Assembly: GCF_001747095.1 (NCBI RefSeq)
Contig: NZ_MDGP01000001.1
Span: 727,001-791,000, forward strand
Source: Roseivirga sp. 4D4
GTDB lineage: Bacteria > Bacteroidota > Bacteroidia > Cytophagales > Cyclobacteriaceae
Length of the DNA stretch: 64,000 nucleotides
Direction: 5' to 3'
Made by a program: the position numbers and the translations under genes
Notes under the pieces: generated by a model
What the model saw: only the letters and a program-made list of their open reading frames with translations
Database searches by the model: none
Told to the model about the DNA's origin: nothing
Part shown: in pieces, positions 44,954 to 53,546 of the stretch
How the letters are laid out: each line of letters begins with the position of its first letter
Numbering within the stretch: position 1 is the stretch's first letter

Positions 44954-45805
44954 TCAATTCTTTATTTTTAGATCCCATTCGGCCATGCTATCCAGCAGTT
45001 CATATGCCGTCCAATCAAACTTTAGAGGAGTAAGGGTAATATAGCCTTGCTGGTAAGCGTATGTATCGCTATTTGTGTCCTTTGCCTTGGCTAAAGCCAA
45101 TCTTTGCTGGTAGATACTTGTGCTGCCGGAATCGCTCTTCAAAACATAATTACCCATATCAAGATAAGCTTCACCCATTGGCTTAATGGATACGCCCTTC
45201 AACTCACCTGCGGGAATATTGATGGAGATAACCACCCCCTTAGGTGCACCATCTTTTTGGTATTTAGATACGATTTGTGCTACAAATTGAGCTGAGGTTT
45301 CGGTATTAACACCTCGTACTTCCTGAGAAACTGCAATGGCTGGGACACCATGATATAGAGCTTCCATACCCGCTCCAACCGTTCCTGATAAATGTGAGAG
45401 TTTGCCCACATTTGACCCTCGGTTGATCCCAGAGATCACAAGGTCAAAAGGCTTTTCTTTGCCCAGAACTCTTAAACCGAACCTTACGGCATCCGCTGGG
45501 CGTCCACTAACGGCATAGCCAAAGAATTCACCTTCTTTCACGATTTTCTCAACCGTCAACTCACGCCCATCAGTCGATTGACTGCTACCGGATTGGTTTT
45601 CTGCAGGTGCTGAAATGACAACCTCAACGTTTGGAAGTTTACTAATCTCTTGGCTAAGGGTTTTTATTAAAGGAGAAGATATACCGTCATCATTGGTAAT
45701 GAGCACTCTGTAGTTTTGTGCTAAACAGCTAATAGAAGAAAAGGTGAGAAGCCAGAAACAGGTTAAGGCTCTTTTGATCGAGGGCATTATGGTCGGGGTT
45801 GTCAT
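44954..45805 (-). CDS. surE: SurE-type 5'/3'-nucleotidase with signal peptide
   Basis: Nucleoside-monophosphate phosphatase family member of 283 residues. The metal-binding motif ITNDDGISSP, the Ser/Asn region APAENQSGSSQS, and LVISGINRGSNVGKLSHLSG + TVGAGMEAL are all present. Unlike ordinary cytoplasmic SurE it has an N-terminal hydrophobic export signal (best start MPSIKRALTCFWLLTFSSIS at 45787, rather than the ATG at 45805), so the product is probably periplasmic or surface-attached and may scavenge nucleotides. Alone on its strand, without the usual pcm/nlpD neighbours. Confidence 0.9.
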   Translation of the reverse strand: MTTPTIMPSIKRALTCFWLLTFSSISCLAQNYRVLITNDDGISSPLIKTLSQEISKLPNVEVVISAPAENQSGSSQSTDGRELTVEKIVKEGEFFGYAVSGRPADAVRFGLRVLGKEKPFDLVISGINRGSNVGKLSHLSGTVGAGMEALYHGVPAIAVSQEVRGVNTETSAQFVAQIVSKYQKDGAPKGVVISINIPAGELKGVSIKPMGEAYLDMGNYVLKSDSGSTSIYQQRLALAKAKDTNSDTYAYQQGYITLTPLKFDWTAYELLDSMAEWDLKIKN

Positions 45806-45859
45806 CCAACCAAGTTAACTAATACTAGATTAAGTTAGCTAATGAAGGTGATAACGGTG

Positions 45860-46084
45860 TTAAGCCTCCTTGTCAGAATTCATCTTTTCAATGAGTTCTG
45901 AAGCCTTATCCACGTCTGCTGGGTTGACAAAAACTCTACTAACATCGACCGAACCAAATCCTGAGATTAACCCGGCATTGGTTTCACTTTTTGTTAGTGA
46001 TTTTATACCAGCGTCTTCCAAACGCCCTTTGACAATTTTAGATTCAAAATCTGTTCCTTCGAAGATTAAAGTAAGTTCAGCCAT
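45860..46084 (-). CDS. DUF2007 domain-containing small protein
   Basis: Protein of 74 residues with the DUF2007 pattern (TLIFEGTDFESKIVKGRLED, AGIKS, then VFVNPADVDKASELIEKM). The fold is ACT-like/PII-like in solved relatives, function unknown. It lies 54 bp upstream of the surE start in the same direction and may be co-transcribed. Confidence 0.85.
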   Translation of the reverse strand: MAELTLIFEGTDFESKIVKGRLEDAGIKSLTKSETNAGLISGFGSVDVSRVFVNPADVDKASELIEKMNSDKEA

Positions 46085-46139
46085 AGTCTTTTATTCTTAG
46101 CATTTAACGATTGAGACACATTGAGGTTATAAATTAGCC

Positions 46140-46739
46140 TCAATAGAATCTCAGAACTTTGCCATTATCTGTGCCAAAGACACTTCTAACATAAGCATTT
46201 ACCGTGACATCCATAGGTACTGGATTGTGTCCAGGGAAGTAACCTTTATACTTTTCATAGGCAGCCTCTACCATACCTAACGAAACGGCATTGATTCTAT
46301 GTCCATTCTCCATTTCAAGCGCAGCGGCCTGGACAAAGCTGTGAACGCCACCATTGACCATGGCAGCACTTGTAGTCATCAATACGGGATCATCTGCCAA
46401 GATCCCGGTGGAAAGGGTAATGGATCCTCCAGGATTCAAGAACTCTCTACCAATACGGGCCACGTTTACTTGTCCCATGAGTTTGCTGCGTAAACCGATA
46501 TAGTAATCTTCTTCTGAGAGATCGTTAAAGGCAGCCCATTTCGCCTCACCCGCAATACACACAATAGCATCTAGTTTTCCGGTTTTCTCGAATGCTGCAC
46601 GAATGGAAGCGCTGTCCGCGATATCTATATTGATTTCACCGCTATTTCTTCCCGCAATGATTACTTCGTACGCTTCGGCAAACTTTGTGGCAACTGGATT
46701 TCCTATGGTTCCATTTCCACCGATGATGAGTATTCTCAT
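46140..46739 (-). CDS. Short-chain dehydrogenase-like protein (short form)
   Basis: Protein of 199 residues with an N-terminal Rossmann motif (RILIIGGNGTIGNPVATKFA) and DAIVCIAGEAKWAAF. The catalytic Ser-Tyr-Lys triad is not intact (STGILADDPVLMTTSAAMVN; no YxxxK), as in the short SDR group of Bacteroidota and proteobacteria (about 200 residues). NAD(P)-dependent reductase or binding role; substrate unknown. Confidence 0.85.
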   Translation of the reverse strand: MRILIIGGNGTIGNPVATKFAEAYEVIIAGRNSGEINIDIADSASIRAAFEKTGKLDAIVCIAGEAKWAAFNDLSEEDYYIGLRSKLMGQVNVARIGREFLNPGGSITLSTGILADDPVLMTTSAAMVNGGVHSFVQAAALEMENGHRINAVSLGMVEAAYEKYKGYFPGHNPVPMDVTVNAYVRSVFGTDNGKVLRFY

Positions 46740-46872
46740 AAGGCTTGAGATTTAAAAAATGTTCGGTTAAGGTAATCGATTTTATCAAGGCAAAGTTCCA
46801 TTGAGAAGTGATTCTTAAAAATGTAGATCACTAATTGCAACCTAAGTAGACCCTAGATTACACTTAGTTAAA

Positions 46873-47670
46873 CTACAGGTCTTCGAGAGCGGTATTATCA
46901 TTCATCCAACTCCATTCCACTTCTTCCATAAACCATAAAAATGCATCATGATCGGGGATCCCCCAGTCACTGAAGTCTTGAATACTCTGAAACAGGCGAT
47001 TGGCATTTTGTAGGTTTGGTTCGTTCAGCACCGACTTGATATTTTCTAGCACAGAGTCTGGCTTATCAGGGCATTTTTCCAAGTAGTGCATCAGCCATTT
47101 ATGATAGGGATAAAGTACCTTGTTATAAGCCAGAATCAAACGCCCGGCATAGAAGGCTAGTTGAGTCGCGGCTCGTGACTTCGTGTATATATTGTCGTGC
47201 CGGTTGGCTTCACCCATTAACCAGTTTTGCATAAAAGCCATTGAATAGAAAGCCTTCAGGCGTTCTTTATGCCCCGTTTCTTGGTAGACAGGTATGCTTT
47301 GAACCATGCTAGAAAGGCCATCCAGGTGTGAATATGCAATGAACGCCCCGTCAAAGGCGGCCCGTGATGGCTCATTTCCCTTATTAGCTAGTTCTTGGAG
47401 ATAAGAATAGCTCACAACTTTACCATCAACAAAACCACCTGGGTAATCGCAAAGATCGGTTCTATTGATAAAGAGATCGCCTTCTGACTTTCTTTTGTCA
47501 AACTCATTATCATTTGCAACAATGAAAAAATCAACATCTGAATCGTCTCTGGCACAACCCTTGGCCACGGAGCCACCAATAATCAAAGCATTAAACCTAG
47601 TGTCATTCTGATAAGTCTCTACTAGCCGATCAATGGCCTTTTGGTGGTGAGCTCTGATGGATGTTGACAT
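46873..47670 (-). CDS. Nucleotidyltransferase-domain protein (MNT type)
   Basis: Protein of 265 residues. The polymerase-beta-like nucleotidyltransferase motif is LIIGGSVAKGCARDDSDVDF, with GS and DxD residues intact, so catalysis is plausible. The C-terminal half is helical and may bind the acceptor. Relatives include antibiotic adenylyltransferases and MNT toxins/antitoxins, but no partner gene is adjacent, so the acceptor is unknown. Confidence 0.85.
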   Translation of the reverse strand: MSTSIRAHHQKAIDRLVETYQNDTRFNALIIGGSVAKGCARDDSDVDFFIVANDNEFDKRKSEGDLFINRTDLCDYPGGFVDGKVVSYSYLQELANKGNEPSRAAFDGAFIAYSHLDGLSSMVQSIPVYQETGHKERLKAFYSMAFMQNWLMGEANRHDNIYTKSRAATQLAFYAGRLILAYNKVLYPYHKWLMHYLEKCPDKPDSVLENIKSVLNEPNLQNANRLFQSIQDFSDWGIPDHDAFLWFMEEVEWSWMNDNTALEDL

Positions 47671-47704
47671 CGGCTTAGAGTGCTATGTAAAGTCTAGTAA
47701 GCCT

Positions 47705-48112
47705 TTATTCAACCACTTCACTAATCTGAAGTACAGGCTGGGTATTTGTATAGTTTGGAATATCTCCCAAAATCTGTTGTGCGCTGGCACCGAAAGACTC
47801 CTGGTAGTCGGAAAGCGTGTCAAAATATAGGTAGCCAATGGCTAGATATGGAACAGGCTCATCAGGTGTTCTGCCGCCTATGCCTTTGTCTATTTTGTAA
47901 AACTTCATGGGTTTTAAAAGGTCTGCCACCATGGGCATATGCTTCTTGGTATAATAGTCCATGTCAAAAGTATTACCATCGCCATTGGGGTACATGATGG
48001 TCACTTTGACCATTCCTTTTTTGTCCTGTACTGAGTCGGTTGATTCAGTTGCGGTATAGCTGATAAGCAGTGTGCTGATGCTAAGCACTAAGAGTGTCGC
48101 TTTTAGTTTCAT
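47705..48112 (-). CDS. Exported EthD-family protein
   Basis: Protein of 135 residues. The ATG at 48112 (MKLKATLLVLSISTLLISYT) begins a signal peptide and is preferred over a TTG upstream. The mature part matches EthD/REDY-type dimeric alpha-beta barrels (VKVTIMYPNGDGNTFDMDYY, TKKHMPMVADLL). Some members assist ether degradation, but the export signal here is unusual and no such pathway is near. Confidence 0.82.
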   Translation of the reverse strand: MKLKATLLVLSISTLLISYTATESTDSVQDKKGMVKVTIMYPNGDGNTFDMDYYTKKHMPMVADLLKPMKFYKIDKGIGGRTPDEPVPYLAIGYLYFDTLSDYQESFGASAQQILGDIPNYTNTQPVLQISEVVE

Positions 48113-48297
48113 TGTGGTAGGGTTTAGTGGTTTAAAAAATAGCTCCAAGGATGTGTGCTCGGAGTTTGTGCTGATGGAAGATGATAAATACTATTGAATC
48201 CGTCAACTTTTGAAGAACTCAGTGAAAGTATTGTAGTATTGCGATTTGGTGGCTAGGCCAAAGGGTGATGTCGAACCTCCAATCCATTAACGCGTGA

Positions 48298-48675
48298 TTA
48301 TTTGGATTGCACGAGTGGTTGAAACCCACCATAAACCATTCTCGAAGCATTAAAAATCAACCTTGATGGATCGATCAAAGGCGCAACTAAATCGGCCATT
48401 CTTGGGTCCTTTGGAACCTGAACATTGGCCTGATCACGAATTTCTTTCGAAGGAAAGACGACCCAGCCAAAAATGATTACTTCGCATTCCTTGGCCTCAA
48501 CCACTTCCGAGAATGATCGAACACCTTCCAATGATAAATCATCACTGACATATTCAAAGTATGAAAGTGCGCCATGTTCTTTCCAGATTTCAGCAACCCT
48601 TTCTGCCACCTGTCTGTATTCGTCTAAATGTACTCTCCGAATTCGCAGGACAAAGCCGTCTATATAGTCTGTCAT
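48298..48675 (-). CDS. DUF1428-family protein
   Basis: Protein of 125 residues matching the DUF1428 dimeric alpha-beta barrel (YIDGFVLRIRRVHLDEYRQV, CEVIIFGWVVFPSKEIRD, DPRMADLV). Function unknown; related to ABM-type monooxygenase folds. The ATG at 48675 (MTDYIDGF) matches the family start; an ATG at 48684 and a TTG at 48699 are upstream alternatives. Confidence 0.87.
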   Translation of the reverse strand: MTDYIDGFVLRIRRVHLDEYRQVAERVAEIWKEHGALSYFEYVSDDLSLEGVRSFSEVVEAKECEVIIFGWVVFPSKEIRDQANVQVPKDPRMADLVAPLIDPSRLIFNASRMVYGGFQPLVQSK

Positions 48676-48825
48676 GGTTCTCATTTTAATATGATACAAA
48701 CGCGGTTGTAAATGGAAGTTCTCGATAAATCTTCAAAAATCAATCATGGGGCATTTGTGTAATTAAACAAGGCCAATAAAACCCTAGTCATCATTGACTA
48801 GATTTTGACTTTCATTTGAGCTTTT

Positions 48826-48899
48826 CAACCACTCCGTCCAATTAGTCCATCAAAATGATAGGGGCCTTCGCAAGGACACCTCTCCTTAAAAGGAGAGGA
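48826..48899 (+). repeat. Dispersed repeat, copy 1 (74 bp)
   Basis: Begins CAACCACTCCGTCCAATTAG and ends in the hairpin CCTCTCCTTAAAAGGAGAGG. It is nearly identical in the same orientation to 51238-51310 (one substitution and one indel). The pair brackets the gene at 48954-51062. Its hairpin may also act on transcripts. Confidence 0.9.
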
Positions 48900-48953
48900 C
48901 TTATGGTAGACATGGCTGGAATCATTTGTAGGTAAAAGAGGCGGTAAGAGGAA

Positions 48954-51062
48954 TTATGACTTCAAAAAGCCGAATGTGCTCAGGAACTCCACGAATCTGC
49001 CATCTTTTCTAATCTCTTCCTGAAAGCGAGGGTCTTTGATCAGGTTGGGGTAGGTCCAGGGTTCAGCACAAATAGCCTCAAAACTGATGAAAGAAACAGA
49101 GTTGTCAGTCACCTGCTTGTAATAGGTATAGACTTTGCCAGGGTCAATCATATCCGATGCCTGTACTAGAACAGCGCGTTCAACTGCGCCTGTAGGAAAG
49201 CTTTTATTCTGAATCACTCGCAACGCTACTTCATCTAGCTTTTGTTTTGCTAACTCCGTATCTCCTTTGAGAAAATCAAGCTTGGGAAGATAGATATCTG
49301 GATCAAAAGTGCATACTGAATAAAGGTTTATGGGCTTCAAGACAATGCTTTCTACTTCGTTCAACATCTTCTGACCTTCAGTAGGATCTCCCATAGTCAG
49401 CATAAGCCTTGCTTGATTAAGGTTATCATTGGCTACCATGGGGCAAACCCATCCATTATGTCCATCGGCAGTATGAGATGCCATGTGACCTTCCCATTTG
49501 TCATGATATTTCTCGAATTCATTGTTGAACATGGCCACCACCATTTCTTTGTTTTTCACAGCTCGTTCATCCCATGGGAATTCTGTAGTTGTACTCTCAA
49601 GTGTTGCTTTGAAATCGTTAAAGGAGGAAAGTTTACCATCTTTCAGGAACTGGTAATATTTGGCTTCCACTAAGTAATGCTTTTCCTCAGGATAGTATTT
49701 AGCGAGTTTCTCCAGAATTGGAACCATTTTTTCGTATTCACCGAGGACCTCATAGGCAAAAGTCAGCTGAAAACTGATGAATCCATTGTCTTGGGTTAAG
49801 GCAAAAGCCTTTTCTAATGCCTCCTTTGATTTGATGGGTTGATCAAAGTAGGTGTAAAGAAATGCTGCTTCTTTTAAAGAGATGTAATCACTCGGATTTT
49901 GTTCAATGGCCTTTTCAAAAGCTGAGAGTGCTTTAAGAGGATCTTGTTCAATGTTCTTTAAAATAAATGCCTGTGTTGAAAGGAGGTCTGGGTTATTTGG
50001 TGCTAATGCTTGGGCAACCTTAAAAGCTTCATAGGTAGCCTCCTTAGCCTTTTCGGCCTCTTCTTGGTTATTAGGGTCCTTTTTCAGTATGTCATACCTT
50101 ACACTGTGTATCTCGGCAATCAGCGTCCATGCATTCGTAAATTTAGGATCCGCAGCTACTGCTCTTTCTAAAATAATAAGCCCTTGATTGAACTCATCAT
50201 AACCAGCATTCGGCTTGGTAACAGTATGTCTTGCCAATAAATAGTCCTCGTAGGCCGAAATGTTATCGGTAGGAAAAGCTTTCAATTCATCCTTTTCTTC
50301 CTGACTTAAGTTAGCTTCAAGCTGGTTAGCGATCTTTATGGAAATATCCGACTGTAATTCAAAAACATCGGAGAGCTCTCCATCATATACATTAGACCAT
50401 GCAGTTTGATTGTTTTTCGCATTGATCAAAGCAGCGGTCACTCTTACCCGTTGACCATTTTTTCTGACCGTGGCTTGAAGAATGTAATTGGCATCAAATC
50501 GATCACCGATCGTTCTCAGGTCGCCTTGATAGTCTTTATACCCAGCTACGGCTGATCTTGCGATGATCCTGAAGTCATCAATATTAGAAAGGCGTGTCAT
50601 TACATCGTTATGAATACCCGAACTGAAGAACTCTTCTTCATCTTCACCTTCGCTGGTAAAGGGCAAAACAACTATCACTTGTGTGGAATTAGACTTATTA
50701 ACTATGTTGCCTGTAAAGTCAAAAACGCGATCAACAACCAAGAGAATAATCAGCAGGAAGAGTCCTGCTATGATATAGTGGTTGAGTTTTTTGCTTGTTA
50801 CCTCATGGATACTTTTGTCTTCCGCAATGGAATTTGTCTTCTTGAAACCGGAAGGCGTCCATTCATAGATATAGGCAAAGACAATCCAAAGGGGTAAGGC
50901 TATAATGAGGATAATCAAGACTATCTTATTGATTCCCTTATCCAATTCTAAAATGCCGACCAATAAGGAGGCTATTTGAAGAAGTGCGTAAGAAAAGACG
51001 ACATACGAGATCGTTGCCTTAATGACATTCCGTCTTTTTAACTCTTGAATAAATTTGAACAC
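48954..51062 (-). CDS. Membrane protein with TolB/FlgO-like domain and TPR repeats
   Basis: Protein of 702 residues of the kind often found near adenylate cyclases or as orphan sensors. Three N-terminal helices (from about residue 15: VIKATISYVVFSYALLQIAS) are followed by a TolB-N/FlgO-like domain (VIVVLPFTSEGEDEEEFFSS, GIHNDVMTRLS, FDANYILQATVRKNGQRVRV), then many TPR units over the C-terminal half (NPDLLSTQAFILKNIEQDPL). No kinase or cyclase domain is attached. The start is GTG at 51062: an in-frame TAA lies 9 bp upstream and homologues begin with the same F-I-x-E-L-K-R-R-N-V. Exact role is unknown. Confidence 0.85.
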   Translation of the reverse strand: MFKFIQELKRRNVIKATISYVVFSYALLQIASLLVGILELDKGINKIVLIILIIALPLWIVFAYIYEWTPSGFKKTNSIAEDKSIHEVTSKKLNHYIIAGLFLLIILLVVDRVFDFTGNIVNKSNSTQVIVVLPFTSEGEDEEEFFSSGIHNDVMTRLSNIDDFRIIARSAVAGYKDYQGDLRTIGDRFDANYILQATVRKNGQRVRVTAALINAKNNQTAWSNVYDGELSDVFELQSDISIKIANQLEANLSQEEKDELKAFPTDNISAYEDYLLARHTVTKPNAGYDEFNQGLIILERAVAADPKFTNAWTLIAEIHSVRYDILKKDPNNQEEAEKAKEATYEAFKVAQALAPNNPDLLSTQAFILKNIEQDPLKALSAFEKAIEQNPSDYISLKEAAFLYTYFDQPIKSKEALEKAFALTQDNGFISFQLTFAYEVLGEYEKMVPILEKLAKYYPEEKHYLVEAKYYQFLKDGKLSSFNDFKATLESTTTEFPWDERAVKNKEMVVAMFNNEFEKYHDKWEGHMASHTADGHNGWVCPMVANDNLNQARLMLTMGDPTEGQKMLNEVESIVLKPINLYSVCTFDPDIYLPKLDFLKGDTELAKQKLDEVALRVIQNKSFPTGAVERAVLVQASDMIDPGKVYTYYKQVTDNSVSFISFEAICAEPWTYPNLIKDPRFQEEIRKDGRFVEFLSTFGFLKS

Positions 51063-51237
51063 AGTGAATTAGTGATTATATAAACATAACACATTAGGTG
51101 TCAGTAAAAAAACACAGGCTCATCCGAGTGATTTTTTTAGTTCTAGGCAAAATGGATGCTTGGTTTAAGCGGGTTATGTTTTAGTAAGTCTTGTTCAGGC
51201 AGGATAGCCTAAGCCTTTTATTGTTATCTAAGCTCTG

Positions 51238-51310
51238 CAACCACTCCGTCCAATTAGTCCATCAAAACGATAGGGGCTTCGCAAGGACACCTCTCCTTAA
51301 AAGGAGAGGA
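51238..51310 (+). repeat. Dispersed repeat, copy 2 (73 bp)
   Basis: Same sequence and orientation as 48826-48899 with one substitution (T to C) and one missing base. It lies in the 282-bp gap upstream of the TolB/TPR gene and downstream of the SnoaL-like gene; the remainder of the gap shows no gene. Confidence 0.9.
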
Positions 51311-51344
51311 TTAGTTAGTGGCTTAGTTGGACAGTTTGCAATTC

Positions 51345-51836
51345 CTACTTAAGTGCGGCCCATTCCCCTTCACTTGCTTCAGTTTTCTGGTATTCCATGA
51401 GTGTGAGCCATTGGTCATTCACTTTGACGAGGAGTGTTTCAAAATGGATATAACTATCTCCCAGACTTTTACCAGTTGAAGTTTCTACCGAGGTGTAATG
51501 GTAGATCCCTTCTTCGTAGGCCGTGATATGATTGCCTACGCGTTTGGAGAAGCGGAATTCGAGTGTATTGGCCCTTTTTCCATCCCTTACTTCTAGGATT
51601 TCCTTTTTCCAACGATACTTAAAAGCTTCTGAAATGGCGATGGTAGTATCTTCTTTCACCAAGACTGCATCATCATGATATAGAGATCTCATCCCTTCAA
51701 AATCCCCTTCTTTGGCCGTTTTGGCCAACGCCTTCCAATAGCGATCTAGTGCTTCAGTTCGGTCATTGTCTTGAATGAGAGTATTTGACTGAAATGAGGT
51801 AAAGAGCAATACTAAAACTAGACTAAGGGTTTTCAT
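51345..51836 (-). CDS. Exported SnoaL/DUF4440-like protein
   Basis: Protein of 163 residues with signal peptide (MKTLSLVLVLLFTSFQSNTL; ATG at 51836 preferred over a TTG two codons upstream). The mature part has the NTF2-like cone pattern (RYWKALAKTAKEGDFEGMRS, YHDDAVLV, then GNHITAYEEGIYHYTSVE). Members include small isomerases and polyketide cyclases, but many have no known activity. Confidence 0.82.
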   Translation of the reverse strand: MKTLSLVLVLLFTSFQSNTLIQDNDRTEALDRYWKALAKTAKEGDFEGMRSLYHDDAVLVKEDTTIAISEAFKYRWKKEILEVRDGKRANTLEFRFSKRVGNHITAYEEGIYHYTSVETSTGKSLGDSYIHFETLLVKVNDQWLTLMEYQKTEASEGEWAALK

Positions 51837-51959
51837 TGACAAGTACTCATTGATGTACTTGAAGATGCCTATAAGTTATTGAATAAACAATTAAGAGATC
51901 TGTGAAGGAGGTGTTTGACTACTATAACGGTTAGTAAAAACACCTGTGAGGAGCATGGG

Positions 51960-51983
51960 GTTTATACAGTGTTAGCAGTTGAC
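51960..51983 (+). repeat. Left end of an imperfect inverted repeat framing 51.96-53.49 kb
   Basis: Reads GTTTATACAGTGTTAGCAGT + TGAC. Its reverse complement closely matches 53465-53492 (GTCAATTATGCACAACACTG and on). Common core: CAGTGTT...GC...TTGAC. The two copies face each other around the two AT-rich genes. Confidence 0.5.
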
Positions 51984-51985
51984 TT

Positions 51986-52873
51986 TTAATTTTCCAAGTT
52001 TCCATTGTTTTCAATCCATTTAGATTTATGTTCCCCAAAATTTTCTTCAGTTAAGCGAAGCTGATAGAAATCTTTAATTGATTCTAAAAAAATGTTCGCA
52101 TGTATTATAGTGCCAACATCCAAGTTATTTTCAACATAGTCTTCGGCTTTCAAATATTCGAATTGGCTTTTTGCAACTTCTGATATTCTCTCAATTACAC
52201 CCATGTTAATGAAACCGATATTTACAAAGAATAGATTTTTTAAATCGTTAAGATGTTCAATTCCCAAATCTGTCTTGTAAATGAGTCTTTTTAGAACTTC
52301 TACAGAAGTGTAAGTTGAATGAGCCAATTTGTCAATTTCGGATTGGTTTGGCGTATAGATTTTTAATAATTCGATTATGGCAGTTTTCATTTCTGCAGCA
52401 TATTCTTCTTCAGTTTTGCCTAAAGGTTTGTAGACTGTCTGCTTATTGTCATCTAAGAATACTATTGCATCATTACCCTGAAGATTTGTTCCGTTTGGTG
52501 TATTAATTCTAAAATCAGTTAGTGCTTTTTCAAAACGGTCAAGTTGATTATAAACGAGGGTAGTTGTTCTGTTGAGAAGAAATTCTTTTCTTGTTTCCTT
52601 CATCTCATCTCTTTGAAGACTTAATTCAACTCTTTGATTTTTCAGTTCTGTTCTTTGAATTAAAATTGTAACAATTACACCTGCCAATGCCAATCCTGAA
52701 AAAACAGCATTCAAAGCCCCAAATGTATCGCCAAAGGTTCCACTTTTAGACCAATCAGAGAAGAAGCCATTTACTATAAATGGGAAAACGAAAGCCAAGA
52801 TTAAGAATCCTATGGCGATCTTTAGAAATAATGGAAAATACTTGTCTTTCTCTTTTTCAGAATTGTTGCTCAT
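51986..52873 (-). CDS. Putative AbiC-like (phage abortive infection) membrane protein
   Basis: Protein of 295 residues with two N-terminal membrane helices (FLKIAIGFLILAFVFPFIV and NAVFSGLALAGVIVTILIQR) separated by the signature WSKSGTFGDTFGA, then a charged coiled-coil segment (LKNQRVELSLQRDEMKETRK) and a helical cytoplasmic part. This N-terminal layout matches the putative phage abortive infection family (PF16872 type, from memory). No phage-defence role has been shown for most members. The gene is AT-rich against its neighbours and lies in an insert with inverted-repeat ends, which suggests recent transfer. Confidence 0.7.
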   Translation of the reverse strand: MSNNSEKEKDKYFPLFLKIAIGFLILAFVFPFIVNGFFSDWSKSGTFGDTFGALNAVFSGLALAGVIVTILIQRTELKNQRVELSLQRDEMKETRKEFLLNRTTTLVYNQLDRFEKALTDFRINTPNGTNLQGNDAIVFLDDNKQTVYKPLGKTEEEYAAEMKTAIIELLKIYTPNQSEIDKLAHSTYTSVEVLKRLIYKTDLGIEHLNDLKNLFFVNIGFINMGVIERISEVAKSQFEYLKAEDYVENNLDVGTIIHANIFLESIKDFYQLRLTEENFGEHKSKWIENNGNLEN

Positions 52874-53004
52874 GATTAGTTTTCTGTTTGTTGCTAACGG
52901 ACCAACTAAGCGGATGTGGCGGTCCGACCATAGGTCAAGACCATCAAGGCGTGATTAGTTCTGATTAACTTATTATTTACTGCCACAGTAGCCACGCGGT
53001 TTAG

Positions 53005-53463
53005 CTATTGTTGTGCATAGTTTTTTATTTGCAGAATTTCCTTTTCAATCTTTGAGTAATCAATTAAACTAGGTTCAATTTCTGTTTTTGACCGTGTTTT
53101 TCTCCAATACGGAAACAACCAGGTCAATGACGTGCTTAATTCTTTAAATTCTCCATTTGAATTTTCAATTTCAGCTATGTTCTTGTATGTATATTTTCCT
53201 TTATAGAATTCTGTAATTCGCTTTTTCTTAGTCAATAAATTGAAAAATTTATCCACAGCTTCATTAATATCATCATATTCATAATGATAATGTTTATGGT
53301 TCATTCCATAACCTACCGTTAATTCCGAATCATCAACAGAAATCCAAATTTCAGATTCACCGATACTTAGGTAAGCCCCTTCTTCGTATTCGTTCAAATC
53401 GGATCCGAACTGTTCAGAAAGAAGTTCTTTAATCTTATCAAATATCTGCCGGTGTTTTTTCAT
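53005..53463 (-). CDS. Hypothetical protein in AT-rich insert
   Basis: Protein of 152 residues of unknown family, starting MKKHRQIFDKIKELLSEQFG, with an acidic beta-rich middle (YEEGAYLSIGESEIWISVDD) and a basic C-terminal half (KKKRITEFYKGKYTYKNIAE). ATG at 53463 is preferred to a TTG at 53469. An 11-bp inverted repeat (TGTTGTGCATA at 53009-53019, TATGCACAACA at 53471-53481) frames the gene; the left copy lies in its last codons. Gene and gap resemble cassette DNA; partner of the AbiC-like gene is possible. Confidence 0.65.
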   Translation of the reverse strand: MKKHRQIFDKIKELLSEQFGSDLNEYEEGAYLSIGESEIWISVDDSELTVGYGMNHKHYHYEYDDINEAVDKFFNLLTKKKRITEFYKGKYTYKNIAEIENSNGEFKELSTSLTWLFPYWRKTRSKTEIEPSLIDYSKIEKEILQIKNYAQQ

Positions 53464-53464
53464 G

Positions 53465-53492
53465 GTCAATTATGCACAACACTGTTATATAC
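53465..53492 (+). repeat. Right end of the imperfect inverted repeat framing 51.96-53.49 kb
   Basis: Inverted counterpart of 51960-51983 with shared AACACTGT and GTCAA cores and a few inserted bases. It lies directly upstream of the gene at 53005-53463 and 54 bp from the serine dehydratase stop codon. Confidence 0.5.
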
Positions 53493-53546
53493 GGAAGTTG
53501 TTAAATAGTTCTGGAATAACCAATGATACTGTAGGGTAACACTATT

